From positions 5,975,001 to 6,039,000 of the forward strand of contig NZ_JADEXS020000001.1 in NCBI RefSeq assembly GCF_015207005.2: a stretch of DNA of 64,000 bases. The letters run 5' to 3'. The translations under genes were made by a program, and so were the position numbers. The notes beneath the pieces were generated by a model. That model was not told the DNA's origin. It saw nothing but the letters and a program-made list of their open reading frames with translations, and did not search any database. The first letter of the stretch is position 1, and each line of letters starts with the position of its first letter. This document shows, in pieces, positions 1-9,179 of this stretch. The stretch comes from Desmonostoc muscorum LEGE 12446 (lineage in GTDB: Bacteria; Cyanobacteriota; Cyanobacteriia; Cyanobacteriales; Nostocaceae).

Positions 1-1
1 A

Positions 2-3000
2 TTAGGAGAAGTTGTCACAGCCACGGAAAATTGTTTATTCCCTCAACAAGATAACTCCCAACCCGAAACCGAAAAAGTAGACATTATCCACGGACAATAC
101 TTCCACTTACTAGGTCATTGGGTTGTCAACTCCATCAGCCTATTTTCTACCCTACGTCTGCGCGGAGACTTTGATAATAACATTGCTTGGCAAACCTGGA
201 AAATCCTCATAAATCGCCATCCCATGTTACGCTCCCGCTTCGTTGTCCCTGAAGATGCAACTCGATTCAAAGACTACCAAATCGAAATCCTGAATAATCC
301 CAATCCTCCAGAAATTCCCGTTACCGATATCAGAAATTTAGATAGCAAAACTCAAGAACAAACCATTAACGATGAATTACATCGCTGCCTAAATTATGAA
401 TGGCAAATAACTGAATTTCCCCTACATCGGTTTTTTGTCTTTCGCCTCGAAGATTCCGTTTACCAACTCATTTTTGCTAACGAACACTTAATTTCTGATG
501 CTTTGGGATGCCATACAATACTGCGCGAATTTATGGAGATTTATCGCGCTTGCGCTAATAACGAACAACCAAATTTACCACCAGCTACAACAGTTGCAGA
601 ATACCAGCAAATGGTGCAATCTATTAATGCTTGGCAAGATGCGGAATCAGAAAAAGCGCTAGTAGAATACACAACCCGTCAAGGCACGAATTCATATTTG
701 TGGAATCCTGCTAATAAAAAGATTACATCGGGTTGCCCCCAATTTCATAACCGTCGCTACACTCTCAAACGCGATACCACCGCCGCGCTGATTTCTCAAA
801 CCCGCCAATGGCGATTACCTCTGAATTCTCTGCTGTTAGCTGCTTTCGTGCGAACGATCGCCAAATTTGAACAATCCCCCCGCAAATCCATTCTCCTACA
901 AGTTCCCACCAGCGGCAGATTTTATTCAGAAGTCGATGCGACAAACGTAGTCGGTAGTTTTGCTCAAAACTTATCCATCGATGTTGAATTACCATCACTA
1001 ACCGAAAACTGGGAAGTTTTGTTAAATCTAGTTCACGAAAAAGTACAGCAAGGAATCGCCAACAATTACGATCGCACTCAAACCCGTCAAATGGCGATCG
1101 CTTTCCGAGATAATATCGTCTTGGAAAACGGTAAAATACCGAGTCGCATGTTACCAATGTATCGCCAGGTATTGAAATCTAATTTGTACTGTCCCTTTAC
1201 AGGACAAACTCAAATTAACAAGCAGTACGGAGATTTAGAAGTAATTGATTATCGCGCCGGTGGCATCAATGCTCCTGGAACCATCGATATTTTACAGGAA
1301 ATCTTCGATGATTGTTTGCAATTCGGAGCTAGTTACGACAGCGATTTCTTCCCAGCATCGGTTGTAGATCAATTCATGCAAGAATACATTGCTCAAATTG
1401 AAGAATTGGTTGCACTCAAAACTCAATCGCCCCAGGAAACAAAGCAGCTGAAACAAACTCCAGCAGATGCCGATATCAAATCGATACTCCAAGAAATAAC
1501 AGTGCAGGTTTGCCATAATCCCATCAATGACGGCGATATGGATAAAGATTTGGAATCAGAATTGGGTATTGATTCCTTAGAAATGATTCGGATTATCACT
1601 AAACTAGAAAAGCAATTAGGTAAAGTTAACCGCCAAGCTTTACTTTCTTGCAGAACTTTGGGAGAAATGGCTGCGGTTCTCAGCAATCAACAATCGCCAT
1701 CGGAAAGCCCCAAGCCAATAGAAATCCCTTACTTAGAAATTATCGAACAATCTCGACGCACTCCTAACGCGATCGCAGTTACCGATGGGGAAACTCAAAT
1801 CACCTACAAAGAATTAGATTTACAATCCAACCAAGTTGCCAATTATTTGCGTTCTGTAGGAGTTACACCGGGTGCATTTGTCGGCATCATGACGCTGCGT
1901 GGTCCGTTAATGTTTGTAGGAATTTTAGGTATTCTGAAAGCTGGGGGTACTTACGTTCCTTTAGATCCAATGTACCCCCAAGAAAGAATCCTCTACATTC
2001 TCGAACATGCTGAAATCAAGATTCTCCTCAGCGAAAATCGCCTAACTGAAAAATTAGCCCAATGTGGACTGGAACAATTAACATTACAAAGCTTAATGTT
2101 CTTAGATAAAGGACACAGTTCTGAATATGAGAACAAAATCCCCCAGATAAACAAGCTCACTTGGTCAAATTATCCCGACACCAAACCACCTTTCGTCAAC
2201 ACCCCCGACGATTTGATGACAGTATTGTATACCTCCGGCTCCACGGGTAAACCCAAAGGAGTTATGCTCAATCACCGGGGTTATATGAATCGTTTGGTGT
2301 GGATGCAGAATACATTCCAATTACAACCGGGAGATAGAGTAGCACAAAAAACATCTTGCTGCTTTGATATCTCCGTATGGGAAATCTTTTGGACATTAAT
2401 GGCGGGCGCCACGGTTTACTCTGTGGAAACCCAAACAGTTAAGAATCCCTGGCTTCTGGCGCAATGGCTGAAAGACAACCGCATCAACGTCATGCATTTC
2501 GTACCCTCCTTATTTGGAGAATTCTGCAACGCATTAGAAGACGAAACTTGGAGTTTCCCCGATTTGCGCTGGTTAATCTTTAGCGGCGAAGCTTTACCAG
2601 TCAACTTTATTCGCAGTTGGATTGACAAACACGGTATGAAAACCGGACTTGCTAACCTGTATGGCCCCACAGAAGCTTCCATAGACGTAACCTCTCATAT
2701 TATCGTCGAACGACCCGGCGAAGACCAAAAGAGCATTCCCATCGGCAAAGCAATTGATAACGTCTACCTGAAAATACTCGATGAACAAATGCAGCCACTC
2801 GCACCTGGAGAAATGGGAGAATTATGGCTTGGTGGCATACAACTAGCTAAAGGATATCTTAAAGATAAAGAACGCACCGCCAAAGCATTCTGCCCTAATC
2901 CCTTCCCCGAAATTCCTGGCGATTTCATCTACAGAACTGGCGATTTAGCAATACAATCTCCAGATGGAAATATTGAATACCACGGACGCATTGATAGCCA

Positions 3001-4645
3001 AGTAAAAATACGTGGTTTCCGCGTCGAATTAGGTGAAATAGAAAGTATTCTCAATACTCATCCATCCGTCAAAGAAGCCGCCGTCTTAGCCATAGATTAC
3101 GAAAACGGACAAAAAAAATTAGTCGCCTACTTAGCAGGTAATCAAACAGACAACCAACAAATCAAACAATATTTAGGTCAACGAGTACCCGATTACATGA
3201 TTCCCCACCGTTGGGAATGGTTGCCCAGTTTGCCCAAAACCCACAATGGTAAACTAGACCGTAATGTTCTCAAAGCTTCTGGTAATAACAATCAACCAAA
3301 ACCAAAACAAGACAATCAAAATCTTCCTCTAGGCCCTGCACAACGCTGGTTAATAGAATATTTCGAGGCTCCTCACCAATGGAATGGTTATACACGTTTT
3401 CTGTTCCACCAACCCTTAGATGCAGAGATTTTCAACCAAGCAGTAAATTTATTAATTGAACGTCATTCTGCTTTGCATACTGTATTTATTCACGAAAACC
3501 AACAATGGACGCAAAAAATCCTAACTTCTGAGCAAAATTCCTGCACTGAATTTTACGATGCCAGTCATCTAACTCAAGAACAACGAGACAAAGAAATTTG
3601 GGGATTAATTCAACAAATCGGTCAACAATTCCAACTCGATAAATACCCATTATTAAAAGTAATTGTTGCTAAAGTCAATGAATCCAGCTACGACATATCC
3701 TTAGTGGGACATCATATAATTGGTGACTTGCTCAGTAACAGAGTGATATTCCAGGAATTATGGACAACCTACACTCAACTGTTGGGTAACCAAAATCCTG
3801 ACAGTAAACCAGTAGCGTCCTATGCAGATTATGTAAACGTACTGCAACAACAAGAAAAACTGGGAACTTTAGCAACTCATGTAGATTACTGGAAATCTCA
3901 ATTTCCTTCAGTAGACTATACCCTGACAATTCCCTGCGACGAGCAAAAAAAAGCTAACACCGAAGCTACAGCAGCCACAGAAAAATTCACTCTTGAAAGT
4001 ACAAAAACCAGCATCTTGTTACGCGAAGCCAAAAAATACTACGGTTGCAGCGTCTATACCCTTTTACTCGGCGTACTGTACAGATTAATGGCAGAATGGA
4101 GCCGACAATCTTGGGTAGTAATTAGCCACCGCAGCCACGGTAGAACCATAGACAACCAAAACGCATTCTTTAACAGCGTTGGCAACTTTGCGGTTAACTT
4201 TCCTGTAGGTATCAGCGTCGAAAATCAGGACAGTTGGCAACAAACCCTTAACCAAATAGAAACAAAATTCAACCAACTACCGATGAACGGCGTTACCTTT
4301 GATTGGGTATCCGAACAACTACCCAATCATATTTATCCTGACAACAATTTGACACCCGTCAGAGCTAATTACTTAGGAAACCGTACCACTCCCAATTACA
4401 AAAACTTCGAGTTTACCCAAACAGACACAGACAGGCGCTTGTCAGCACCCCAACAAAAACGTACAACCCTAGTAGAATTCTTCTTTTCCTTCAACGATGG
4501 AAACTTCAACTTAGAAATAGAATACTCGCAAAACTTCCATCGTTCTGCAACCATTCGCCAACTTGGCGATCGCTACTTAGAATTATTGCACGGTATGCTT
4601 GCAGCCATATCTTACGCAACTAATGGTAGCAGAGCAACTAAATAA
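2..4645 (+). CDS. Nonribosomal peptide synthetase, C-carrier-A-C, 5' end outside window
   Basis: The frame is open from the first bases of the window, so the gene starts upstream; the first internal ATG (224) falls inside a condensation-domain motif (RHPMLRSRF) and is not the start. Domains in order: condensation (about 2-1450; active-site motif EHLISDA at 482-502 instead of HHxxxDG, keeping the catalytic second His and the Asp), carrier (about 1470-1690; GIDSLEM, phosphopantetheine Ser codon 1574), adenylation (about 1730-3290; YTSGSTGKPKG at 2228, NLYGPTEAS, YRTGDLA, NGKLDR near 3245), and a second condensation domain (HHIIGDL near 3707). There is no thioesterase, so another protein or a transfer step must finish the product. 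The binding-pocket residues read by eye are D-I-W-H-I-S-L-I-D, close to the serine code of EntF, so L-Ser is the predicted substrate (inference). A terminator-like hairpin follows. Confidence 0.95.
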   Translation, partial: LGEVVTATENCLFPQQDNSQPETEKVDIIHGQYFHLLGHWVVNSISLFSTLRLRGDFDNNIAWQTWKILINRHPMLRSRFVVPEDATRFKDYQIEILNNPNPPEIPVTDIRNLDSKTQEQTINDELHRCLNYEWQITEFPLHRFFVFRLEDSVYQLIFANEHLISDALGCHTILREFMEIYRACANNEQPNLPPATTVAEYQQMVQSINAWQDAESEKALVEYTTRQGTNSYLWNPANKKITSGCPQFHNRRYTLKRDTTAALISQTRQWRLPLNSLLLAAFVRTIAKFEQSPRKSILLQVPTSGRFYSEVDATNVVGSFAQNLSIDVELPSLTENWEVLLNLVHEKVQQGIANNYDRTQTRQMAIAFRDNIVLENGKIPSRMLPMYRQVLKSNLYCPFTGQTQINKQYGDLEVIDYRAGGINAPGTIDILQEIFDDCLQFGASYDSDFFPASVVDQFMQEYIAQIEELVALKTQSPQETKQLKQTPADADIKSILQEITVQVCHNPINDGDMDKDLESELGIDSLEMIRIITKLEKQLGKVNRQALLSCRTLGEMAAVLSNQQSPSESPKPIEIPYLEIIEQSRRTPNAIAVTDGETQITYKELDLQSNQVANYLRSVGVTPGAFVGIMTLRGPLMFVGILGILKAGGTYVPLDPMYPQERILYILEHAEIKILLSENRLTEKLAQCGLEQLTLQSLMFLDKGHSSEYENKIPQINKLTWSNYPDTKPPFVNTPDDLMTVLYTSGSTGKPKGVMLNHRGYMNRLVWMQNTFQLQPGDRVAQKTSCCFDISVWEIFWTLMAGATVYSVETQTVKNPWLLAQWLKDNRINVMHFVPSLFGEFCNALEDETWSFPDLRWLIFSGEALPVNFIRSWIDKHGMKTGLANLYGPTEASIDVTSHIIVERPGEDQKSIPIGKAIDNVYLKILDEQMQPLAPGEMGELWLGGIQLAKGYLKDKERTAKAFCPNPFPEIPGDFIYRTGDLAIQSPDGNIEYHGRIDSQVKIRGFRVELGEIESILNTHPSVKEAAVLAIDYENGQKKLVAYLAGNQTDNQQIKQYLGQRVPDYMIPHRWEWLPSLPKTHNGKLDRNVLKASGNNNQPKPKQDNQNLPLGPAQRWLIEYFEAPHQWNGYTRFLFHQPLDAEIFNQAVNLLIERHSALHTVFIHENQQWTQKILTSEQNSCTEFYDASHLTQEQRDKEIWGLIQQIGQQFQLDKYPLLKVIVAKVNESSYDISLVGHHIIGDLLSNRVIFQELWTTYTQLLGNQNPDSKPVASYADYVNVLQQQEKLGTLATHVDYWKSQFPSVDYTLTIPCDEQKKANTEATAATEKFTLESTKTSILLREAKKYYGCSVYTLLLGVLYRLMAEWSRQSWVVISHRSHGRTIDNQNAFFNSVGNFAVNFPVGISVENQDSWQQTLNQIETKFNQLPMNGVTFDWVSEQLPNHIYPDNNLTPVRANYLGNRTTPNYKNFEFTQTDTDRRLSAPQQKRTTLVEFFFSFNDGNFNLEIEYSQNFHRSATIRQLGDRYLELLHGMLAAISYATNGSRATK

Positions 4646-4691
4646 ATCCTAAGATAACCCGCATCATCTGACTGAAAACCTTATTCTTGCG

Positions 4692-4721
4692 TAGCGGTAG
4701 TTCATGAATTACCGCTATTTT
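4692..4721 (+). terminator. Probable intrinsic terminator of the NRPS gene
   Basis: TAGCGGTA (4692-4699) pairs with TACCGCTA (4710-4717); the loop itself contains TTCATGAA, and TTTT follows. It lies 47 bp after the NRPS stop codon. Confidence 0.6.
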
Positions 4722-4821
4722 CATGATTTTGGTATAAAAACTCTGGCTCGTACTGTTAATCTTTTTGGCAAATATAGCAATTTTCATTTGAATGAGGTAC
4801 ATGGTAATCAACTTAACGCGA

Positions 4822-4944
4822 AATGGGCGGTTAGAAACCGCGTCTACACAGACGAAACCCGCCTGCGCGGGTTAAGAAACCTTAATTTTCTTTGAGTCCG
4901 CGTAGGCGGACTTTGCTTGTATAGCCGCGAATTCCATTCGCCCA
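4822..4944. repeat. Interspersed palindrome-rich element
   Basis: About 120 bp with imperfect inverted ends (GGCGGTTAGAAACCGCG on the left; GCCGCGAATTCCATTCGCC on the right) and two internal hairpins built on AACCCGCCTGCGCGGGTT and AGTCCGCGTAGGCGGACT. This layout is typical of intergenic repeats in Nostocales. It fills most of the 464-bp gap between the NRPS and MFS genes. The rest of that gap shows only a half-palindrome, GCTGTGCTACCCTAC, near 4960. No gene is supported there. Confidence 0.6.
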
Positions 4945-5109
4945 GGCTTAATGACACCAATGACAGCTGTGCTACCCTACTCCATGCAATTGCAAACCGC
5001 TATAGGAAAATCCAACGAATATCCTACTTTAGCGAAATATTTTCCATTGAAACTATATTTAGCATCCTTTAACCTGATTAGTGTAGTTGATTAATTTAAG
5101 TTAACGGAA

Positions 5110-6276
5110 ATGAAAGTAGCTCAAAAAATACCATCAGATTCCATTTTCTCCAATGGACTATCAGCCTTATATATCATCTCTTTTTTATCAGGTGTTTCCT
5201 TAGGATTTTTTAATCCTTTCATTTCAACTTTGATGGCTCAAAATCAAGTTGATGATATCTTGATTGGAGCCAATTCTACCGTATATTTCCTTGTCATTGC
5301 CTTAGTAACTCCCTTCGTAACCAAATTATTACGCAAATTTGGATTGCGGAAAACAATGATATCTGGCTTAGTGCTGATGGCTTTTTCTGCATCTCTATTT
5401 CCCATGACAACAGAAGTCCACTTATGGTTTTTAATCCGTATTCTCATGGGTATAGCTTGCTGTTTGTATTTAGTTAGTGGACAAACTGGATTGAATTATT
5501 TTTCTCACGAGGGAAATAGAGGTATGGTGAACGGCATTAATGCTCTAGCTTTAACTTTTGGTTTTGGTGTCGGTCCTCTTGTCGGCTCTTCACTATACCA
5601 AATTTCTCCACAACTTTCTTTTTGTTTTGGTAGTCTTGTAATTCTCAGCGGAGTAATTGTAGTTTGGATAGGTTTACCTCAAAAAATTCTTGTTTCCCAA
5701 ACATCTACTCGCGCCAACATTCTCAGCAAAGTTCAACTTCCTTTAGTTGGTGCATTTGCCTATGGGTTTGCTGAATCTACTTTAATCAGTTTATATCCAG
5801 TATTTCTGTTGAAACAAAACTATAGTATAGATAAAATTGGTTCTACTTTTGCGATTTTTCTAGTTGGCGGTTTGATTAGTACTGTTCCCTTTGCTTACAT
5901 TGGGGACAAATATGGTAGGTTAAAAACCCTATTAGCTGCTGTTTGTATTGTACTCTTTTCATTTATACTTCTTTCATTTAGTGAGAACATTACTGCTACC
6001 AGTATATTTTCATTTACTGTAGGAGTTGGTATAGCTCCCATTTTCCCTTTAGCATTGGCATTAATTGGTGAAAATGTTTCTAGAAATGAAATTTCTTCAG
6101 GGACTGCTAGATTCATGCAAACTTATAGTTTTGGATGTACCGCAGGACCGATATTTTCCTCTGTTGTCATGCAAAATATCGGCGAGCGTTACATATTTAG
6201 TTTAGTTATAGTCGGCTTAGCAATCTTTTCATCCTGCATTGTCAGAAAAATGACGCATATAAAAACAGCAGGGTAA
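5110..6276 (+). CDS. MFS transporter
   Basis: A 388-residue integral membrane protein with about 12 predicted hydrophobic segments. The loop between TM2 and TM3 reads RKFGLRKT and a matching GDKYGRLKT follows TM8; these are the duplicated basic loop motifs of the major facilitator superfamily. The length is normal for a drug-efflux-type MFS member. It follows the NRPS gene in the same direction but after a terminator-like hairpin and a 464-bp gap, so it probably has its own promoter. Export of the NRPS product is a reasonable guess from position only. The substrate cannot be read from the sequence. Confidence 0.85.
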   Translation: MKVAQKIPSDSIFSNGLSALYIISFLSGVSLGFFNPFISTLMAQNQVDDILIGANSTVYFLVIALVTPFVTKLLRKFGLRKTMISGLVLMAFSASLFPMTTEVHLWFLIRILMGIACCLYLVSGQTGLNYFSHEGNRGMVNGINALALTFGFGVGPLVGSSLYQISPQLSFCFGSLVILSGVIVVWIGLPQKILVSQTSTRANILSKVQLPLVGAFAYGFAESTLISLYPVFLLKQNYSIDKIGSTFAIFLVGGLISTVPFAYIGDKYGRLKTLLAAVCIVLFSFILLSFSENITATSIFSFTVGVGIAPIFPLALALIGENVSRNEISSGTARFMQTYSFGCTAGPIFSSVVMQNIGERYIFSLVIVGLAIFSSCIVRKMTHIKTAG

Positions 6277-6290
6277 GAGCATTTCAATCA

Positions 6291-6328
6291 GGCTTGACAC
6301 AGGGAATCATTCGTCAAGTCCATTTTTT
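6291..6328 (+). terminator. Probable terminator of the MFS gene
   Basis: GGCTTGAC (6291-6298) pairs with GTCAAGTCC (6313-6321), including one wobble pair, and is followed by A and six T. It is 15 bp after the MFS stop codon. Confidence 0.5.
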
Positions 6329-6459
6329 ACACCGTCTTTTATGCTGTTCTGATTTGATTTGTCAAGTTTTCTCTATACCAAATTAGATGAGTTTATCCTG
6401 ATAAAAATAGCGCAACTTTAAAGATTTATCTGAAACTGAATAGGTTATTAAATATCACG

Positions 6460-6472
6460 CCAGTGGTATGAT
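6460..6472 (+). promoter_or_regulatory. Conserved -10 block upstream of PEP-CTERM-like copy 1
   Basis: CCAGTGGTATGAT, ending in a good -10 hexamer (TATGAT), lies 36 bp before the start codon. The same 13 bases occur at 7899-7911 before the second copy, while the bases between this block and the start codon have drifted more. That conservation is what supports a promoter call. Confidence 0.45.
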
Positions 6473-6507
6473 GCTGATGTCAATTAAGCTTTCTTAAAAC
6501 CTCAAAT

Positions 6508-7524
6508 ATGCGTACTTACCAACTTTCTACACTTATTGGGCTGACCACCTCCGTTGCTTTATCTGCAATAGCACCTGCTCAAGCTGCAACCCTCAACTTT
6601 GACTACGACAAACTGCAATTCGTTACATCACGACCAATAGAATCTAATAGTTTTTTGGGTTTGAATGGATTACCATCTGAAAACCAAGGTTTTACACCTT
6701 TTTATAGTTCAGATCCTTCGGCTCCAAATCGCGGTCATAGGGAAATCGGACTGAATTCGCGCCGAGACTTTCCAGTTTTTAATAATGCCCCTTACTACGG
6801 TACTGGTCGGCAAGGAAGTCCTGAAGAACCTAATAGCGGTGCCACTAGAACGACAACTTTGGTTAGTACTAATAGCTTCCCTACCTTCAGCAACTATCTG
6901 ACAAATAACGGAATACCACTAAATGATATTGGCTTTGTATTTGGTCAAAAGAGCGATCGCGATTTTAGCAAAACTTGGAGTTTAGGATCAGATACCCTTG
7001 GGAAAGATTGGTATGGTGATCCGAATACGCCTCTTGAGGAAAGGATTTATAAAGCTAATCCAGATGATGTTGAAATAGCTTTGTATAGTGGCACGACTAA
7101 ATTCCTCGATTTTGGATATTCTGATTTTTATTCAATCATCGATTATGGTTCTAACATATCATTTGATGATGATTTTGAAAGTAGTTTTACTGACCCACTT
7201 GCAGCAACAAAAGTGTCTGGTTTAGATCCATTGCTGGAAGGTTTAGCTGAAGCTTTTTTAAGCGATGTTAATGCTGCTGGTGGTGGAGTCCAGGTAGTTA
7301 ACGAGAATTTTGGAGAACTGGACATTAGTTTTGCAAGTGGAAATGGATACGATGTATTACAGATTCCATATCCGATGCAAATTCGCGCAGTTGCTCTGAA
7401 AACAGTTCCAGAAGCTTCTTTGTCATGGGGAATATTTATGTTTGGAGTTTTGGTTGCTGTTTCACGGCGCAAAAAACAACACAACATGGATAGTAAATAT
7501 AACTGTGACATTACTTGTCCCTAA
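6508..7524 (+). CDS. PEP-CTERM-like exported protein, copy 1
   Basis: A 338-residue protein with an N-terminal signal peptide (cleavage probably after the APAQA near residue 27). The C-terminal sorting signal is VPEASLSWGIFMFGVLVAV followed by SRRKKQ: a variant PEP box (PEA), a hydrophobic helix and a basic tail. This arrangement is that of PEP-CTERM/exosortase substrates, which are processed at the membrane and released or anchored. The middle part is rich in Asn, Ser, Gly and Pro and matches no fold I recognise. A second copy follows 1,442 bp downstream with very high identity. Both carry a palindrome after the stop codon. Function is unknown beyond export. Confidence 0.8.
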   Translation: MRTYQLSTLIGLTTSVALSAIAPAQAATLNFDYDKLQFVTSRPIESNSFLGLNGLPSENQGFTPFYSSDPSAPNRGHREIGLNSRRDFPVFNNAPYYGTGRQGSPEEPNSGATRTTTLVSTNSFPTFSNYLTNNGIPLNDIGFVFGQKSDRDFSKTWSLGSDTLGKDWYGDPNTPLEERIYKANPDDVEIALYSGTTKFLDFGYSDFYSIIDYGSNISFDDDFESSFTDPLAATKVSGLDPLLEGLAEAFLSDVNAAGGGVQVVNENFGELDISFASGNGYDVLQIPYPMQIRAVALKTVPEASLSWGIFMFGVLVAVSRRKKQHNMDSKYNCDITCP

Positions 7525-7898
7525 CTAATTTTAGGTTTTAGCAATCAAAACAATTCCAATTTTTCAAATGGAATCACATATAGAGACGTTGCATTGCAAC
7601 GTCTCTACATCTGGGGTTTATCTACCAATATGTTGCAACCATTCATTGAAGCATTCTAACGTCTCTACATCTACCCAATAATGTGTTGCAACCATTCATT
7701 GAAGTCATATAACTAGTTTTATGTAATCATGCCAAAAATCAATATGTTTCCATAAATAGTGCAGATAAGATACCCAGACCACAAGAGTTTTAATTTTAGG
7801 TAATATGCAAGTTAAATTTTCAAAAGCTTATTAATATCTTTATGAACTAACTTGTCAGCGTAAAAAATCTCAAATTTAATAACCCGCAACACATTACA
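7525..7898. repeat. Duplicated 3' flank with hairpin 7581-7607
   Basis: The stretch after copy 1 contains a perfect palindrome (TAGAGACGTTGCA then TGCAACGTCTCTA, 7581-7607), matched after copy 2 at 9023-9049. A block reading CAATAATGTGTTGCAACCAT (7676-7695) also recurs after copy 2. Within this flank a shorter imperfect repeat of the block (7621-7667) precedes it. The homology to the copy 2 flank ends near 7742, just inside what corresponds to the first codons of the DUF4386 gene (ATGCCAAAAATCAAT here; ATGTCAAAAATCAAT at 9122). No intact gene is present. Confidence 0.6.
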
Positions 7899-7911
7899 CC
7901 AGTGGTATGAT
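7899..7911 (+). promoter_or_regulatory. Conserved -10 block upstream of PEP-CTERM-like copy 2
   Basis: Same 13 bases, CCAGTGGTATGAT, as upstream of copy 1, ending 38 bp before the start codon at 7950. Confidence 0.45.
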
Positions 7912-7949
7912 TCGGAAAATGTTAATCCAGCTTTCTTCAAATCTCAAAT

Positions 7950-8966
7950 ATGCGTACTTACCAACTTTCTAAACTTATTGGACTGACCACATCCGTTGCT
8001 TTATCTGCAATCACACCTGCTCAAGCTGCAAGCCTCAACTTTGACTACGACCAACTGCAATTTATTACATCACGACCAATAGCATCTAATAGTTTTTTGG
8101 GGTTGAATGGATTACCATCTGAAAACCAAGGTTTTACACCTTTCTATAATCCAGATCCTTCGGCTCCAGATCACGGTCATAGGGAAATCGGACTGAATTC
8201 GCGCCGAGACTTTCCAGTTTTTAGTAATGCCCCTTACTACGGTACTGGTCGGCAAGGAAGTCCTGAAGAACCTAATAGCGGTGCTATTAGAATGACAAGT
8301 TTGCTTAGCACCAATAACTTCCCTACTTTTAGTAACTATCTGACAAATAACGGAATACCACTAAATGATATTGGCTTTGTATTTGGTCAAAAGAGCGATC
8401 GCGATTTTAGCAAAACTTGGAATTTAGGATCAGATACCCTTGGTAAAGATTGGTACGCTGATCCCAATACGCCTCTTGAGGAAAGAATTTATAAAGCTAA
8501 TCCAGATGATGTTGAAATAGCTTTGTATAGTGGCACAACTAAATTCCTCGACTTTGGGTATTCTAATTTTTATTCAGTCATCGATTATGGTTCTACAACA
8601 TCATTTGATGATGATTTTGAAAGTAGTTTTACTGACCCACTTGCAGCAACAAAAGTGTCTGGTTTAGATCCATTGCTGGAAGGTTTAGCTCAAGCTTTTT
8701 TAAACGATGTTACTGCTGCCGGTGGTGGAGTCCAGGTCGTCAATGAAAATTATGGAGAACTGGACATTAATTTTGCCAGCGGCAATGGATACGATATATT
8801 ACTTCTTCCATATCCGATGCAAATTCGCGCAGTTGCTCTGAAAACAGTTCCAGAAGCTTCTTTGTTATGGGGAATATTTATGTTTGGAGTTTTGGTTGCT
8901 GTTTCACGGCGCAAAAAACAACACAACATGGATAGTAAATGTAACTGCAACATTAATTGTCCATAA
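7950..8966 (+). CDS. PEP-CTERM-like exported protein, copy 2
   Basis: 338 residues, the same length as the copy at 6508 and nearly the same sequence. It has the same signal peptide and the same VPEASLLWGIFMFGVLVAV sorting helix with an SRRKKQ tail. Differences are scattered substitutions (for example S/L in the sorting helix) with no frame damage, so both copies are probably under selection or the duplication is recent. The duplication includes the promoter block and the downstream hairpin, making each copy a complete transcription unit. Confidence 0.8.
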   Translation: MRTYQLSKLIGLTTSVALSAITPAQAASLNFDYDQLQFITSRPIASNSFLGLNGLPSENQGFTPFYNPDPSAPDHGHREIGLNSRRDFPVFSNAPYYGTGRQGSPEEPNSGAIRMTSLLSTNNFPTFSNYLTNNGIPLNDIGFVFGQKSDRDFSKTWNLGSDTLGKDWYADPNTPLEERIYKANPDDVEIALYSGTTKFLDFGYSNFYSVIDYGSTTSFDDDFESSFTDPLAATKVSGLDPLLEGLAQAFLNDVTAAGGGVQVVNENYGELDINFASGNGYDILLLPYPMQIRAVALKTVPEASLLWGIFMFGVLVAVSRRKKQHNMDSKCNCNINCP

Positions 8967-9022
8967 CTAGTTTTAGGTTTTAGCAATCAACACAATTCCA
9001 ATTTTTCCAATAGAATCACATA

Positions 9023-9049
9023 TAGAGACGTTGCAATGCAACGTCTCTA
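9023..9049. repeat. Palindrome after PEP-CTERM-like copy 2
   Basis: TAGAGACGTTGCA pairs with TGCAACGTCTCTA. The central base (A) is complementary to that of the 7581-7607 copy (T). It may act as a bidirectional terminator, though no T-run follows. Confidence 0.5.
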
Positions 9050-9121
9050 CATCTAGGATTTATCTACCCAATAATGTGTTGCAACCATTAATTGAAGTCG
9101 TATAACTAGTTTTGTCTAATT

Positions 9122-9179
9122 ATGTCAAAAATCAATTCTTTTATGTCTATAAAAGCGCTTCACCGAACTACTGGTCTGG
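9122..9179 (+). pseudogene. 5' fragment of DUF4386 gene, cut by the insertion sequence
   Basis: From ATG 9122 the codons read MSKINSFMSIKALHRTTGL before the insertion sequence begins at 9180. If the element and one 10-bp target copy are removed, the frame runs on through 10373 as VLIVESLLLFVPVF without a stop. The original start could also be the ATG at 9143. The intact gene would have encoded about 239 residues. Confidence 0.7.
9170..9179. repeat. Target-site duplication, left copy
   Basis: ACTGGTCTGG here is repeated exactly at 10363-10372, on the other side of the insertion sequence. Ten bases fits the 8-10 bp duplications of the ISAs1 family. Confidence 0.9.

Noticed and set aside
4704..4895. 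Plus-strand frame of 63 codons after the NRPS gene
   Set aside because: It starts inside the terminator hairpin and runs through the palindromic repeat; composition follows the repeat, not a protein.
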